From: Bifidobacteriaceae bacterium
GTDB taxonomy: Bacteria; Actinomycetota; Actinomycetes; Actinomycetales; WQXJ01
Direction of reading: 5' to 3'
NCBI GenBank assembly: GCA_031265345.1
Contig: JAISCU010000286.1
Span: 1-12,369, forward strand
Length of the DNA: 12,369 nucleotides
Each line of letters begins with the position of its first letter. Within the stretch, counting starts at the first letter, position 1. The notes beneath the pieces are model-generated. The model saw only the letters and a list, made by a program, of their open reading frames with translations. It had not been told where the DNA came from and made no database searches. A program made the translations under genes and the position numbers. Below are positions 1 through 6,853 of the stretch, piece after piece.

Positions 1-1165
1 TCATGGCTTCGAGCCGGTCGTGGTTCTGGTCGATGAACTGTCGCTCGAGGTCGTGTTGGATCGCCATGATCCGGTCCATGTAGCCGACCTGTTGGCGGCA
101 ATCGAAATCGGCCAGTGCCACGTCGATTTGGGCCGGGTAGGCCCGCAGGTAGCCGAACTCCGGGTCCTCGCCCTCGACGGGTTGGTAGTCCGGGTCGGGC
201 GGTTGGCCGTCCGCGTCCAGGCTGCGGGCGATGTCGAGTGCATGGACCGGCGAGGGGTGGTTGTACATCGAGGCGTCGGCTTGCCCTCCTCCTTCGAACC
301 AGAACGCCTGGCCGGAGAAGTCGAGGCCCTTTGCGGTGGCGCACTGCTCCCATTCCTGGTCCAGCGCCAACGTCCTGGGGTCCATGCCGACTTCCCATTT
401 CGTCAACTCGACCATCGCCTCAATGAGGTCGCCGTGGGCGGCGTCGAAACTGGCGGTGGTGTCGGGTAGCGCACCGACTTCCGGGACCTGCTCGGAGGCC
501 GCGGCCGCGCATCCTCCGCCGTTCGGCAGCGGGCGTCCGTCCTTGTCGGTCGGGCCGGAGAACGCGGTCCAGTACTGTTCCTGCGCTGCCGCGCTGAGGG
601 ACTTCACGTAGGCGTCGTTCTGCGCCATCACCTTCTCGACCTCCGGGTCCAGCCCAACGAACGGGCCGGACGGGCCATCGGTCGGGTCGAGCCCGTAACC
701 CCATTTGGCCACGGCCGCCCGGTCGGAGTCCAACGGCGGAACCAGTAGGTATGTCGCGCGGGAGATGTAGTCGGGTTGCGGCTCTTTCGGACCGGCGTAG
801 GGTGCCGGGCGGTACTCGAATCCGGCGTCCTTCATGCACGAGGCGATCAGTGCCTCACGTTGGTCGCTGGCCTCCACCACTCGCTGCATGTGTTGGCCGA
901 AGTCGTAGGCCGGGCCGCGCATGTACTCGCGGTACGCGCCCAAAGGGGTGTCCTCGCCAAGCACCGTGTGGTCCCGCGCCGTCGGCGCCTCGACGCCGCC
1001 CGCGGCCGGATCGTCACCGCTGGCCGCGTGATCAGCCGGGTCGCCTGACGGCGGCTCGACGGGGGATTGCGACTGAGCAGTGCAGCCCGCGACCAGCGCC
1101 ACCGCGACTGCCGCAGCGAAGACCCGCGCTGCGGCTCTCGCGTTCGTCGAAGTCAATCCACCCAT
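1..1165 (-). CDS. Four-cysteine lipoprotein, copy 1 (3' end cut by window edge)
   Basis: The frame is open from an ATG at 1165 (or GTG at 1168) to the left edge, giving 388 codons without a stop. The N-terminus is a lipoprotein signal: Arg residues 10 and 14, a hydrophobic stretch, then the lipobox LVAGC with the lipidated Cys at 28. The mature part starts with a Ser/Pro/Asp-rich linker. It shares motifs with the lipoproteins at 6839-8053 and 8339-9532: CMKDAGFEYRP (Cys110), WGYG, YVKSLSAAAQ, GGC (Cys219), EWEQC (Cys275) and ADFDCRQ (Cys356) followed by YMDRIMAIQ. By comparison only about ten residues are missing at the C-terminus. A purine-rich stretch (GGGGAGCGGGGCGG) precedes the start. 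It should be a membrane-anchored extracytoplasmic protein. Function unknown; I see no enzyme motif. The gene is certain, its role is not. Confidence 0.85.
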   Translation of the reverse strand, partial: MGGLTSTNARAAARVFAAAVAVALVAGCTAQSQSPVEPPSGDPADHAASGDDPAAGGVEAPTARDHTVLGEDTPLGAYREYMRGPAYDFGQHMQRVVEASDQREALIASCMKDAGFEYRPAPYAGPKEPQPDYISRATYLLVPPLDSDRAAVAKWGYGLDPTDGPSGPFVGLDPEVEKVMAQNDAYVKSLSAAAQEQYWTAFSGPTDKDGRPLPNGGGCAAAASEQVPEVGALPDTTASFDAAHGDLIEAMVELTKWEVGMDPRTLALDQEWEQCATAKGLDFSGQAFWFEGGGQADASMYNHPSPVHALDIARSLDADGQPPDPDYQPVEGEDPEFGYLRAYPAQIDVALADFDCRQQVGYMDRIMAIQHDLERQFIDQNHDRLEAM

Positions 1166-1597
1166 CACGTCCGCCCCGCTCCCCGTCAGTCCTGAGGCTT
1201 TCCCCTGCGCCGACCTGCTAGGACGAAGATCCCAAGCGCGCGGGGTCCCACCTTAACATCACAACCCAACCGGAAGCCCAATCCGAATCCTCGAACGCGT
1301 CCCGCTCCCTTTCGGCATGCGGAGCCAGGGCTGACGACTATCGTTCGGTGCCAGGCCAAGGGCCAACGGTCGACAGTCGTCTCGCTCAGGACCTTGGCGA
1401 TGAAGGCCGCGCTGTGACAGCCCGAGCCAGCCGGGCGGCATCGTCCGAATGCTCCGCCCGATGCCGCGTGCCTGTCCAGGCGCCAATCGTCGCGTCGGAA
1501 CCATCCCGAGCGAGCCCCCGCGAACGCGCACGCCCAATAGCCAGAATTCCGCCCCTTGAGCATGGAATGGGGACGGACCTAGTTATGCGGACGGTTG
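1166..1597. other. Intergenic stretch with no recognisable gene
   Basis: This is the upstream region of the left-edge lipoprotein gene. Reading frames here on both strands give Arg/Gly-rich or low-complexity translations without any family motif, signal peptide or convincing ribosome site, so I call no gene. A possible -10 box on the minus strand (TAAGGT at about 1250-1255) could serve the lipoprotein, but I see no matching -35 box. Confidence 0.5.
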
Positions 1598-1800
1598 ACC
1601 TGCGGGTATGCGTGCCGCATCGGCCGGTTTGGGCACGAAAGGGGACGGTACCATTTCTGCCCCGCCCTGACCTGCGGAAACGCCCTATCGTCCCTGGTCA
1701 GCGGCGGGCAGAAAAGGTACCGTCCCCGGGCGCGCGGCCTCTGATCTGCGGAAAGGTGCATTTCGGCTGGTCGATGCCGGGAGGGCAAGGTACCGTCGCT
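1598..1800. repeat. REP-like cluster with a 32-bp inverted repeat
   Basis: Two 32-base arms, 1641-1672 and 1696-1727, are inverted copies of each other (28 of 32 positions pair) around a 23-base loop. Each arm begins at its outer end with GGGGACGGTACC and continues TTTCTGCCC, then ends near TGACC. A third GGTACCGTC lies at 1789-1797. The stretch can also be read as three direct units of about 72 bases: G-A-C/T-CTGCGG at 1598, 1669 and 1743, each followed 46-49 bases later by GGTACC. The GGGGAC core recurs elsewhere in the window. From memory it resembles palindromic REP elements mobilised by RAYT-type transposases, but no transposase is present here. Lying downstream of the exporter operon, the long hairpin could also end its transcript. 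Confidence 0.7.
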
Positions 1801-1876
1801 TAGGGGGAGTCCCGCAGGAGTTCCGGCGCGGCGGGAGGAGGCTTCAGAGAGGGCGGGGGGGCGTAGGGAGCGGAGG

Positions 1877-3382
1877 CTAGGTGCCTTCTTGGAGGGCGGT
1901 TGCGGGTTCTAGGCGGGCGGCGCGTATGGCGGGCACCAGCCCGGCCAGGACGCCGACTAGGGCTCCGGCCAGGGCGGCGGCGCCGACCAGGCGCAGGTCC
2001 AACACCGGGGTCCAGTCGCGGGCGGCGGCCAGAGCGACGGTGGACAGTATCCCGGCGGCGGCGCCGGTCAGGCCGCCGAGGAGACCGACCACAGCGGACT
2101 CGGTGACGAACTGGACCGCGATGTTCAGCCGGGTGCCGCCCAACGCGCGGCGCAGCCCGATCTCGCCCCGGCGCTCCATCACGGACATGGATGTGACCAC
2201 GGCGATGGTGACCGCCCCGATCGCCAACGCGACCAGCCCGAGGATCATGAACACGTCGTTGACGTCGGCGGTGACCTGTTGGCGGACCTGGGAGGGCGGC
2301 AGGGGCATGGCGATGTCGTACCCGGCCGGGTCGTTCGGGGACAGGGCGGTCGCGATGACTTCGCCGACCATCGGCCCGGCGCCCATCTTGACTTTGACCT
2401 GCAGTTCGGCGGGGGCGGCCAGCGCGAACACGTTGCGGGCGGTGGACTGCGGCACGATCACGGCGTCGATCAGGTCGTTCGCCCGCTCGACCCGGTCCAG
2501 GACCCCTATCACGGTGTAGGAGCGGCCGTTGACGAACACGGACGGCTGGTTGTCCACCCGGGTGACGCCCAACAACGCCGCCGCGCCGCGCCCCAGCACC
2601 GCGACCGGTTGGGCGGCCTGCTCGTGGAAATAAGTGAGCCAACGGCCCTCGACCATCGACGCCGAGACGGCATCGTACAAACCGGGCGTCGCGGCCATGA
2701 CTTTCGGCACCCTGGTGGGGGGCGCCATCGGGTCGGACACGGGCGCGGCGGTGACGACCGGGCTCTGCAACTCGATCTCGGAGACCAGCCCGGCCGCCTC
2801 GACCCCGTTCAACCGGGCCGCGGTCGTGTCCCCGTCCCAGGGGAGGACCGCGGCGGGGGCGGCGCCCTGGGCGAAGTCCTGCTCGGACGGTCTGACCACC
2901 CCGTGGACCGCGTCGACCGCGTTGAACACCGACTCCAACTGTCTGGCGCCGGTCTGCGCGAACCCGACCGTCGCGACCAGCGCCCCGATCCCGAGCACCA
3001 CCGTCAACGCCGTCAACGCCAACCGTCCCGGCCGCCCCGCCAACCCCCGGACCGCCTCGCCCAGCAGGTCCCGCGCCCCGAACCGGTCCCCGCGCGGGAG
3101 CCGGTCGTCTCTCCGGAGGCGCCGCGCGTCGGTCTTGGCCTTCCTACGGGCCTGCCGGGAGGCGCCGGACGGGGCCGGGCTCGCGTCGGCGGGGGCGTCA
3201 GAACGGGGGACAGGCCCCTGTTCCGATGCCGCGCCGAGACCCGCCGCGTCAGCTTTGGCCCGCCTTCGGTCGCGCCTGGCGGAACGTCCCGCAGGAGCCT
3301 CGCCCGATGCCGCGCCGGGGCTCCCGACCAGGTCGGCGGCCTTGGCGCGGGCTCGGCCCGAGCGCCGGAAGGGTCGGCTCAT
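1877..3382 (-). CDS. MacB/FtsX-type ABC transporter permease
   Basis: This is the membrane subunit of the exporter encoded with the ATPase and adaptor upstream. I start it at ATG 3382, which has an excellent ribosome site (GGAGGAGA, five bases away), giving 501 residues. A longer frame reaching 3448 lacks one. Order: a cytoplasmic extension of about 100 residues rich in Arg, Ala and Lys (RAKADAAGLG and KAKTDARRLRR look like internal repeats), transmembrane helix 1 at about 121-142, a large extracytoplasmic domain at about 145-370 as in MacB-type permeases, then helices at about 377-399, 428-453 and 463-485. The FtsX-family signature is clear: MSVMERRGEIGLRRALGG at 399-416 and PAIRAARLEPATAL near the end. 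The family couples cytoplasmic ATP hydrolysis to movement of an extracytoplasmic substrate. The long extension is unusual and contains a REP-like hairpin. Confidence 0.92.
   Translation of the reverse strand: MSRPFRRSGRARAKAADLVGSPGAASGEAPAGRSARRDRRRAKADAAGLGAASEQGPVPRSDAPADASPAPSGASRQARRKAKTDARRLRRDDRLPRGDRFGARDLLGEAVRGLAGRPGRLALTALTVVLGIGALVATVGFAQTGARQLESVFNAVDAVHGVVRPSEQDFAQGAAPAAVLPWDGDTTAARLNGVEAAGLVSEIELQSPVVTAAPVSDPMAPPTRVPKVMAATPGLYDAVSASMVEGRWLTYFHEQAAQPVAVLGRGAAALLGVTRVDNQPSVFVNGRSYTVIGVLDRVERANDLIDAVIVPQSTARNVFALAAPAELQVKVKMGAGPMVGEVIATALSPNDPAGYDIAMPLPPSQVRQQVTADVNDVFMILGLVALAIGAVTIAVVTSMSVMERRGEIGLRRALGGTRLNIAVQFVTESAVVGLLGGLTGAAAGILSTVALAAARDWTPVLDLRLVGAAALAGALVGVLAGLVPAIRAARLEPATALQEGT
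3201..3223. repeat. REP-like hairpin inside the permease N-terminal extension
   Basis: The plus strand reads as an interrupted palindrome: GAAC, one unpaired base, GGGG, loop ACAGG, CCCC, one base, GTTC. The 12-base core GGGGACAGGCCC occurs again at 8237-8248 within another hairpin, and the GGGGAC core is shared with the repeats at 1641-1727. Its place in the low-complexity extension of the permease suggests that the extension grew partly by capture of repeat sequence, which is inference. Confidence 0.5.
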
Positions 3383-3426
3383 GGGGTCTCCTCCGACCGG
3401 CCGTCGCGCGTCAGGAGCCGGTGACG
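3376..3426 (-). repeat. Second copy of the ATPase-permease junction (51 bp)
   Basis: On the minus strand these 51 bases match 3525-3575 at 42 positions. The most conserved part is GACGGCCGGT-(T/C)-GGAGGAG-(G/A)-CCCCATGAGCC, which holds both the ribosome site and the ATGA stop/start overlap. The two copies are 149 bases apart. This copy supplies the real start of the permease; the other lies at the end of the ATPase gene. Confidence 0.8.
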
Positions 3427-3531
3427 GCTGGCGCGTCGCCGCGACCATCGAAGGCCCGGCCCGCGCCCATCGGAACGCTGGCGCCTGGCCCGGTGTTCCG
3501 GCCCGACGCCTGCGTCTTCGGCGCGGCTCAT
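3379..3531 (-). CDS. 50-residue bridging reading frame in a duplicated junction
   Basis: The ATG at 3531 overlaps the ATPase stop (ATGA) behind GGAGGAGGCCCC, an ideal ribosome site. Fifty codons later the stop TGA overlaps the permease ATG in the same manner. The product is Arg-rich with no membrane segment. Its last residues (RDGRSEETP) mirror the ATPase C-terminus (QDGRLEEAP), because the DNA is a diverged tandem copy of the ATPase tail. It may be translated simply as a coupling device that passes ribosomes from ATPase to permease, without a functional peptide. The start and stop geometry is plain in the sequence; that it is a real gene is uncertain. Confidence 0.4.
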   Translation of the reverse strand: MSRAEDAGVGPEHRARRQRSDGRGPGLRWSRRRASRHRLLTRDGRSEETP

Positions 3532-4292
3532 GGGGCCTCCTCCAACCGGCCGTCCTGCATCACGAACCGGCGCCGGGCGGCGGCGGAGACCTCCGGGTCG
3601 TGGGTCACGACCGCGACCGCCAGACCGGACGCGTTCAACCCCTCCAGCATCTCCAACACCTCCCCGGAGGTGGCCGAGTCGAGGTTCCCGGTCGGCTCGT
3701 CCGCCAACAACAACCGTGGTTGGGCGGCGACCGCGCGGGCGACAGCGGCGCGTTGCCGCTCCCCGCCGGACAGGGTGGTCGGGTAGAAGCTCGCCCGGTG
3801 CGTCAACGACACCTGCTCCAACGCCCGCCAGGCCCGGTCGCGCCGCTCCGCCCTCGGCACCCCGGAATAGGTCATCGACAAGGTCACGTTCTCCAGCACC
3901 GTGCGCCGGGACAGCAGATGGAACGCCTGGAACACGAATCCCAATGTGCGGCCCCGCAGCCGGGTCCGGTCGCGGTCCTTCAACGGAGCGGTGTCCCGCC
4001 CGCCCAGCAGGTACCGGCCCACCGTCGGCCGGTCCAACAACCCGAGCACGTTCAGCATGGTCGACTTCCCCGACCCGGACGGCCCCATGATCGACACGTA
4101 GTCGCCCTCGAAGATGGTCAGGTCCACATCCCGCAAAGCCAACACCTCCGGCGGCCCGGGGAACGACCGGGACACGCCCTCCAACCGCACCAACGCCTCC
4201 CGGCCGCCAACCTGATCGGCCGCGCCGGGCGGGACCGTTACCACGGAGAACTGTTCGGTCGGCGGCTCCCTGTCGGGCGGGTCACCCGGCAT
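3528..4292 (-). CDS. ABC transporter ATP-binding protein (MacB/LolD type)
   Basis: This 254-residue ATPase drives the exporter whose permease lies downstream. All nucleotide-binding motifs are intact: Walker A GPSGSGKST at 70-78, Q-loop Gln122 (FVFQAFHLL), signature LSGGERQ at 174-180, Walker B LLLADEP at 194-200, D-loop NLDS at 203-206 and switch His231 (VTHD). The sequence DEPTGNLDS together with GFVFQ.F.LL is typical of the MacB/LolD/FtsE group. The start ATG at 4292 overlaps the adaptor stop by 11 bases and has AGGAGGGGG upstream, so translation is probably coupled. About 30 residues precede the usual start of the fold. The gene ends in an ATGA overlap with a short bridging frame. Confidence 0.95.
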   Translation of the reverse strand: MPGDPPDREPPTEQFSVVTVPPGAADQVGGREALVRLEGVSRSFPGPPEVLALRDVDLTIFEGDYVSIMGPSGSGKSTMLNVLGLLDRPTVGRYLLGGRDTAPLKDRDRTRLRGRTLGFVFQAFHLLSRRTVLENVTLSMTYSGVPRAERRDRAWRALEQVSLTHRASFYPTTLSGGERQRAAVARAVAAQPRLLLADEPTGNLDSATSGEVLEMLEGLNASGLAVAVVTHDPEVSAAARRRFVMQDGRLEEAP

Positions 4293-5904
4293 CGGACCCG
4301 GCCCCCTCCTCGCCGGTCGCGGGGCTCTCGGCCTGGCGGCCCTGGCCTATCACGACCAGGTCCCCGGCCTTCAACTCGCCTGGGGCGGCCACGACCTCGA
4401 CCATGCCCTCCGCGGTCAGCCCCGTCTCGACCGCCACGACCCTGGTGGCCTGGTCGGCGGCGGCCTGGTCCTTGGCCAGTTCGCCCTCGACCACCTCGAT
4501 GCGGGCGTTCCCGGCCGTGTCCGCGCTGACCGCCGCCAACGGCACCACCAACGAGTCCGCCGAGGTGGTGCCCACCACCATCGTCACCAGCACGTTCCCG
4601 ACCATCGACTCAGGGTCCACCCCGGCCAGGTCCGCCACCGTGATCCCGATCTCGCAGGTGCCGCCCGCCGCAGCGGAGCCAGTGCCGCTCTCGGCCGCCT
4701 CGGGGCAGATCTCGGTGATCTCGCCGACGATCTCCGTCTGGTCAACCGCGAGGACCGCCGGGCCGCCCGCCTGCAACAGCGCCGCCTCGTCGGTGTTGAC
4801 CTGGGCGGTGACCTTGATCTCCGCGCCGGAGAGCACCACCGCCGCGGACGGCTCCCCGGTCCCGCCGCCCATCATCGGGTCGCCGCCGGAAGTGTCCGCC
4901 TCGTTCAAATTGCTGCCGACCTTGACGTTGACCTGGTCCACCCGGCGCGGCAGGCCGGTCACGAACACGACCTCGCCCATCGGGACAGTGGTCCACGCCG
5001 CCCGCTGCGCGTCCGCCAACGCCTCCTCGGCGCGCTCCACGCCCCGCTCGGCCTGCTTCAACCCCGACTCCGCGGCGCCGACCGCGTCCTCGGCCTGCGC
5101 CTTCGTCTCCGCGTCCGGGGCGGCCGCCACCTGCTTGCGGGCGTCGGCGAGCGCTTTCGCCGCCTGGTCCCGCGCCTCGCGGGAGTCCGTCACCCCGTCC
5201 TGCGCGCCGCGCACGCCCTGCTCCAACGCCGGGTCCTCGCTGCCCGGCGGCGGGTACCCGGCCTGGTCGTACAACGCCTTGACCGCGCCCGCCACCGTCG
5301 CGTCGTAAGCCTTCGAGTCGGTGTTCCCGGCGTTGAACCCCAGCCCCGCCAACGCTTGGCGCAACTGGGCAACGTCAGGGCCGGACGACCCGGGCCCCAT
5401 CGCCCGGAACGACTGGAACTCGCCCGGCAGCACGAACACCGGCCGCCCCGACACCTCCAGCACCACGTCCCCAGCGCTCACCTCGGCGCCGACCTCCGGC
5501 ACCTGCCCCGTCACCACCGGCACGCCGTCCGGGGCGGTCGGGTTGATCCGCACCGGGTCGTCGAACACCACGTCCGCGCGGGCCGTGACCGTCGAGGTGA
5601 TCTCCCTGGCCTCCACCCGGGCGGTGATCAGCCCCTCCGGCGGGACCGCCGTCTCCTTCGCCAACTCGTCCGGCGAGCGCACCAACCGCCCGATCCCGAA
5701 CCCCGCCGCCAACGACACTGATGCCACGATCACCAACACCCACACCGCTTTGCCCGCCCGCCACCACGAACGGAGTTTGCCCGGACCGTTTGGTTGGCGT
5801 GGCGTTGTTCGGGGGACGATGCCGCTGGGCGGGGTTTCGAGGGGCTGCGGCGCCGTCGGGGCAGGCGCAGCGCCTGCTTCGTCGTTGCGGGATCGCCGCC
5901 TCAT
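4282..5904 (-). CDS. Membrane-fusion adaptor with peptidoglycan-binding domain
   Basis: First gene of the exporter operon, 540 residues. Order: a Pro-rich cytoplasmic tail (1-50), one transmembrane anchor (about 53-72, WVLVIVASVSLAAGFG), an HlyD/MacA-like strand region with a lipoyl-type half motif (about 128-160), a peptidoglycan-binding module (about 165-217, GPDVAQLRQALAGLGF then a variant of the usual GxxTxxAVKALY ending), an Ala/Glu/Lys-rich coiled coil (about 240-302), then beta-barrel and membrane-proximal domains to the end. Cys400 and Cys417 could form a disulfide. Such adaptors in actinobacteria bridge a MacB-type transporter to the wall. The ATG at 5904 has GAGGAG seven bases upstream. 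The downstream ATPase overlaps by 11 bases, so the genes form one transcription unit. The substrate cannot be told from sequence. Confidence 0.93.
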   Translation of the reverse strand: MRRRSRNDEAGAAPAPTAPQPLETPPSGIVPRTTPRQPNGPGKLRSWWRAGKAVWVLVIVASVSLAAGFGIGRLVRSPDELAKETAVPPEGLITARVEAREITSTVTARADVVFDDPVRINPTAPDGVPVVTGQVPEVGAEVSAGDVVLEVSGRPVFVLPGEFQSFRAMGPGSSGPDVAQLRQALAGLGFNAGNTDSKAYDATVAGAVKALYDQAGYPPPGSEDPALEQGVRGAQDGVTDSREARDQAAKALADARKQVAAAPDAETKAQAEDAVGAAESGLKQAERGVERAEEALADAQRAAWTTVPMGEVVFVTGLPRRVDQVNVKVGSNLNEADTSGGDPMMGGGTGEPSAAVVLSGAEIKVTAQVNTDEAALLQAGGPAVLAVDQTEIVGEITEICPEAAESGTGSAAAGGTCEIGITVADLAGVDPESMVGNVLVTMVVGTTSADSLVVPLAAVSADTAGNARIEVVEGELAKDQAAADQATRVVAVETGLTAEGMVEVVAAPGELKAGDLVVIGQGRQAESPATGEEGAGSDAG

Positions 5905-5967
5905 AGCTACTCCTCAGGGCTTACGGATTTGGCGGGGCGCTTCATGCTAACACCGAGCCCCCGGCCG

Positions 5968-6054
5968 ACGCGTCCCCCATCCGGCCTACTGAGCGGGGCG
6001 AGGGCAGGGCTGCGGACGAACAATTCTGAAAATGTACCCATTTGGGGGACGCGT
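5968..6054. repeat. 12-bp perfect inverted repeat between divergent genes
   Basis: ACGCGTCCCCCA at 5968-5979 and its exact reverse complement at 6043-6054 flank 63 bases. It lies in the 267-base gap between the exporter operon (minus) and the secreted protein gene (plus). It may be a regulator site shared by both promoters, or a worn REP-like element: GGGTACATTTTC on the minus strand inside it resembles GGTACCATTTCTG of the 1641-1727 repeat. I found no convincing promoter boxes in the gap. Confidence 0.5.
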
Positions 6055-6171
6055 GGGGCCGCGCAAGCGCGGTACGGTCGCAGAAGCCGGATCGCCTGAC
6101 CCGGCCGAGCTTCAGCCCGTTAGAGCCCTCATGAGCATCACGAAGCTCCAGCCACAATCGAAAAGAGGTTC

Positions 6172-6771
6172 ATGAGAATCATGACTCGAATCAGAAAACT
6201 ATCAACGATGATCGTCTCGGCGTTGGCGCTCTCCGCCATCGTCTTCAGCGGAGGGGCCCTAAGCCCCAACGCGCCAGCGGCCGACGCCGCAACAGCCAAC
6301 GTGGCCTGCTCCACATCCAGCACCACCTGGCGCAGCTGGGCCATCTGGCCTAGAAACCAGTACCTCAAGGGCAAGTATGTGAACCCTATGCTGCCCGTCT
6401 CGTCTGCGAAGAGCGAGAACTGCTACCTCGTGTCCGGCAACAACGGGTCGGGTGTTACGGCGTTGCAGAACGCGCTCGCGTTCACGAACTATGACCTGAG
6501 GCGAGGGCTGTGGGAATACGCTGGCCTCCTCAACGGCGGCAGCCCGTATCTATCAGCGCACAACTGGGGGATCGATGGCAAGTTCGGGACCAACACGTAC
6601 AAGGCGCTGAGGGCGTTCCAAGAGGATGCGCGGATCGGTGTCGACGGTAAGTATGGGAACGAAACTTACTCGAAGCTGGAGTTCGGCGAGGATCACCTTA
6701 CGGATGGCTACAAGTGGGTTGTGAGCAAGCTCGGCTTCAACGGCGACGGACACCCGGTGTATGCGTACTGA
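6172..6771 (+). CDS. Secreted peptidoglycan-binding-domain protein
   Basis: A 199-residue exported protein. The start ATG 6172 follows AAAAGAGG by only three bases; in-frame ATG 6181 sits 12 bases away and is an alternative giving 196 residues. The signal peptide has basic residues (RIRKL), a hydrophobic core at about 11-30 and possible cleavage after an Ala in PAADAAT (about 36-40). The mature protein has a peptidoglycan-binding_1-type repeat at about 90-170: VTALQNALA, then WGIDGKFGTNTYKALRAFQ and a second IGVDGKYGNETYSKL. Cys46 and Cys84 may pair. No catalytic domain is attached, so it probably binds wall rather than cutting it. It is divergent from an adaptor that carries the same kind of domain. 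Its base composition is visibly less GC-rich than its neighbours. Confidence 0.88.
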   Translation: MRIMTRIRKLSTMIVSALALSAIVFSGGALSPNAPAADAATANVACSTSSTTWRSWAIWPRNQYLKGKYVNPMLPVSSAKSENCYLVSGNNGSGVTALQNALAFTNYDLRRGLWEYAGLLNGGSPYLSAHNWGIDGKFGTNTYKALRAFQEDARIGVDGKYGNETYSKLEFGEDHLTDGYKWVVSKLGFNGDGHPVYAY

Positions 6772-6821
6772 GCCTTGTTGGGAACGGCGAGCCAAGGCGC
6801 GCCGTGTCCCGCAAGACTTGC

Positions 6822-6853
6822 GGAGGGGCGGCCTGTTGGTGGGCCGCCCCTCC
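6822..6853 (+). promoter_or_regulatory. 12-bp perfect hairpin over the lipoprotein 2 start
   Basis: GGAGGGGCGGCC (6822-6833) pairs perfectly with 6842-6853 across an 8-base loop. The 5' arm contains the only good ribosome site (GGAGGGG) and the loop holds the GTG at 6839-6841 that best starts the next gene. It could be the terminator of the secreted protein gene 50 bases upstream, though there is no T-run, or a switch that hides the ribosome site. Confidence 0.6.

Noticed and set aside
1186..1563. Minus-strand frame of 125 codons in the intergenic region
   Set aside because: No ribosome site, signal or family motif; composition resembles random GC-rich translation.
1579..1788. 69-codon minus-strand frame over the repeat cluster
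   Set aside because: Its repeated residues come from the inverted and direct repeats of the DNA, not from a protein repeat.
1598..1800. Three periodic units considered as a CRISPR array
   Set aside because: Units are diverged, about 72 bases, and built from inverted repeats. There are no identical short repeats with unique spacers and no cas genes.
2279..3424. 381-codon plus-strand frame over the permease
   Set aside because: Arg/Gly/His-rich shadow opposite a gene with clear FtsX-family signatures.
2634..4529. A 631-codon plus-strand open frame
   Set aside because: It lies antisense to the permease and ATPase, whose motifs are unmistakable. The translation is Pro/Arg/Gly-rich without domains, a usual shadow in GC-rich DNA.
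6761..6838. ATG 6761 as the start of lipoprotein 2
   Set aside because: It overlaps the end of the previous gene, has no ribosome site, and would add about 26 residues in front of a proper signal peptide.
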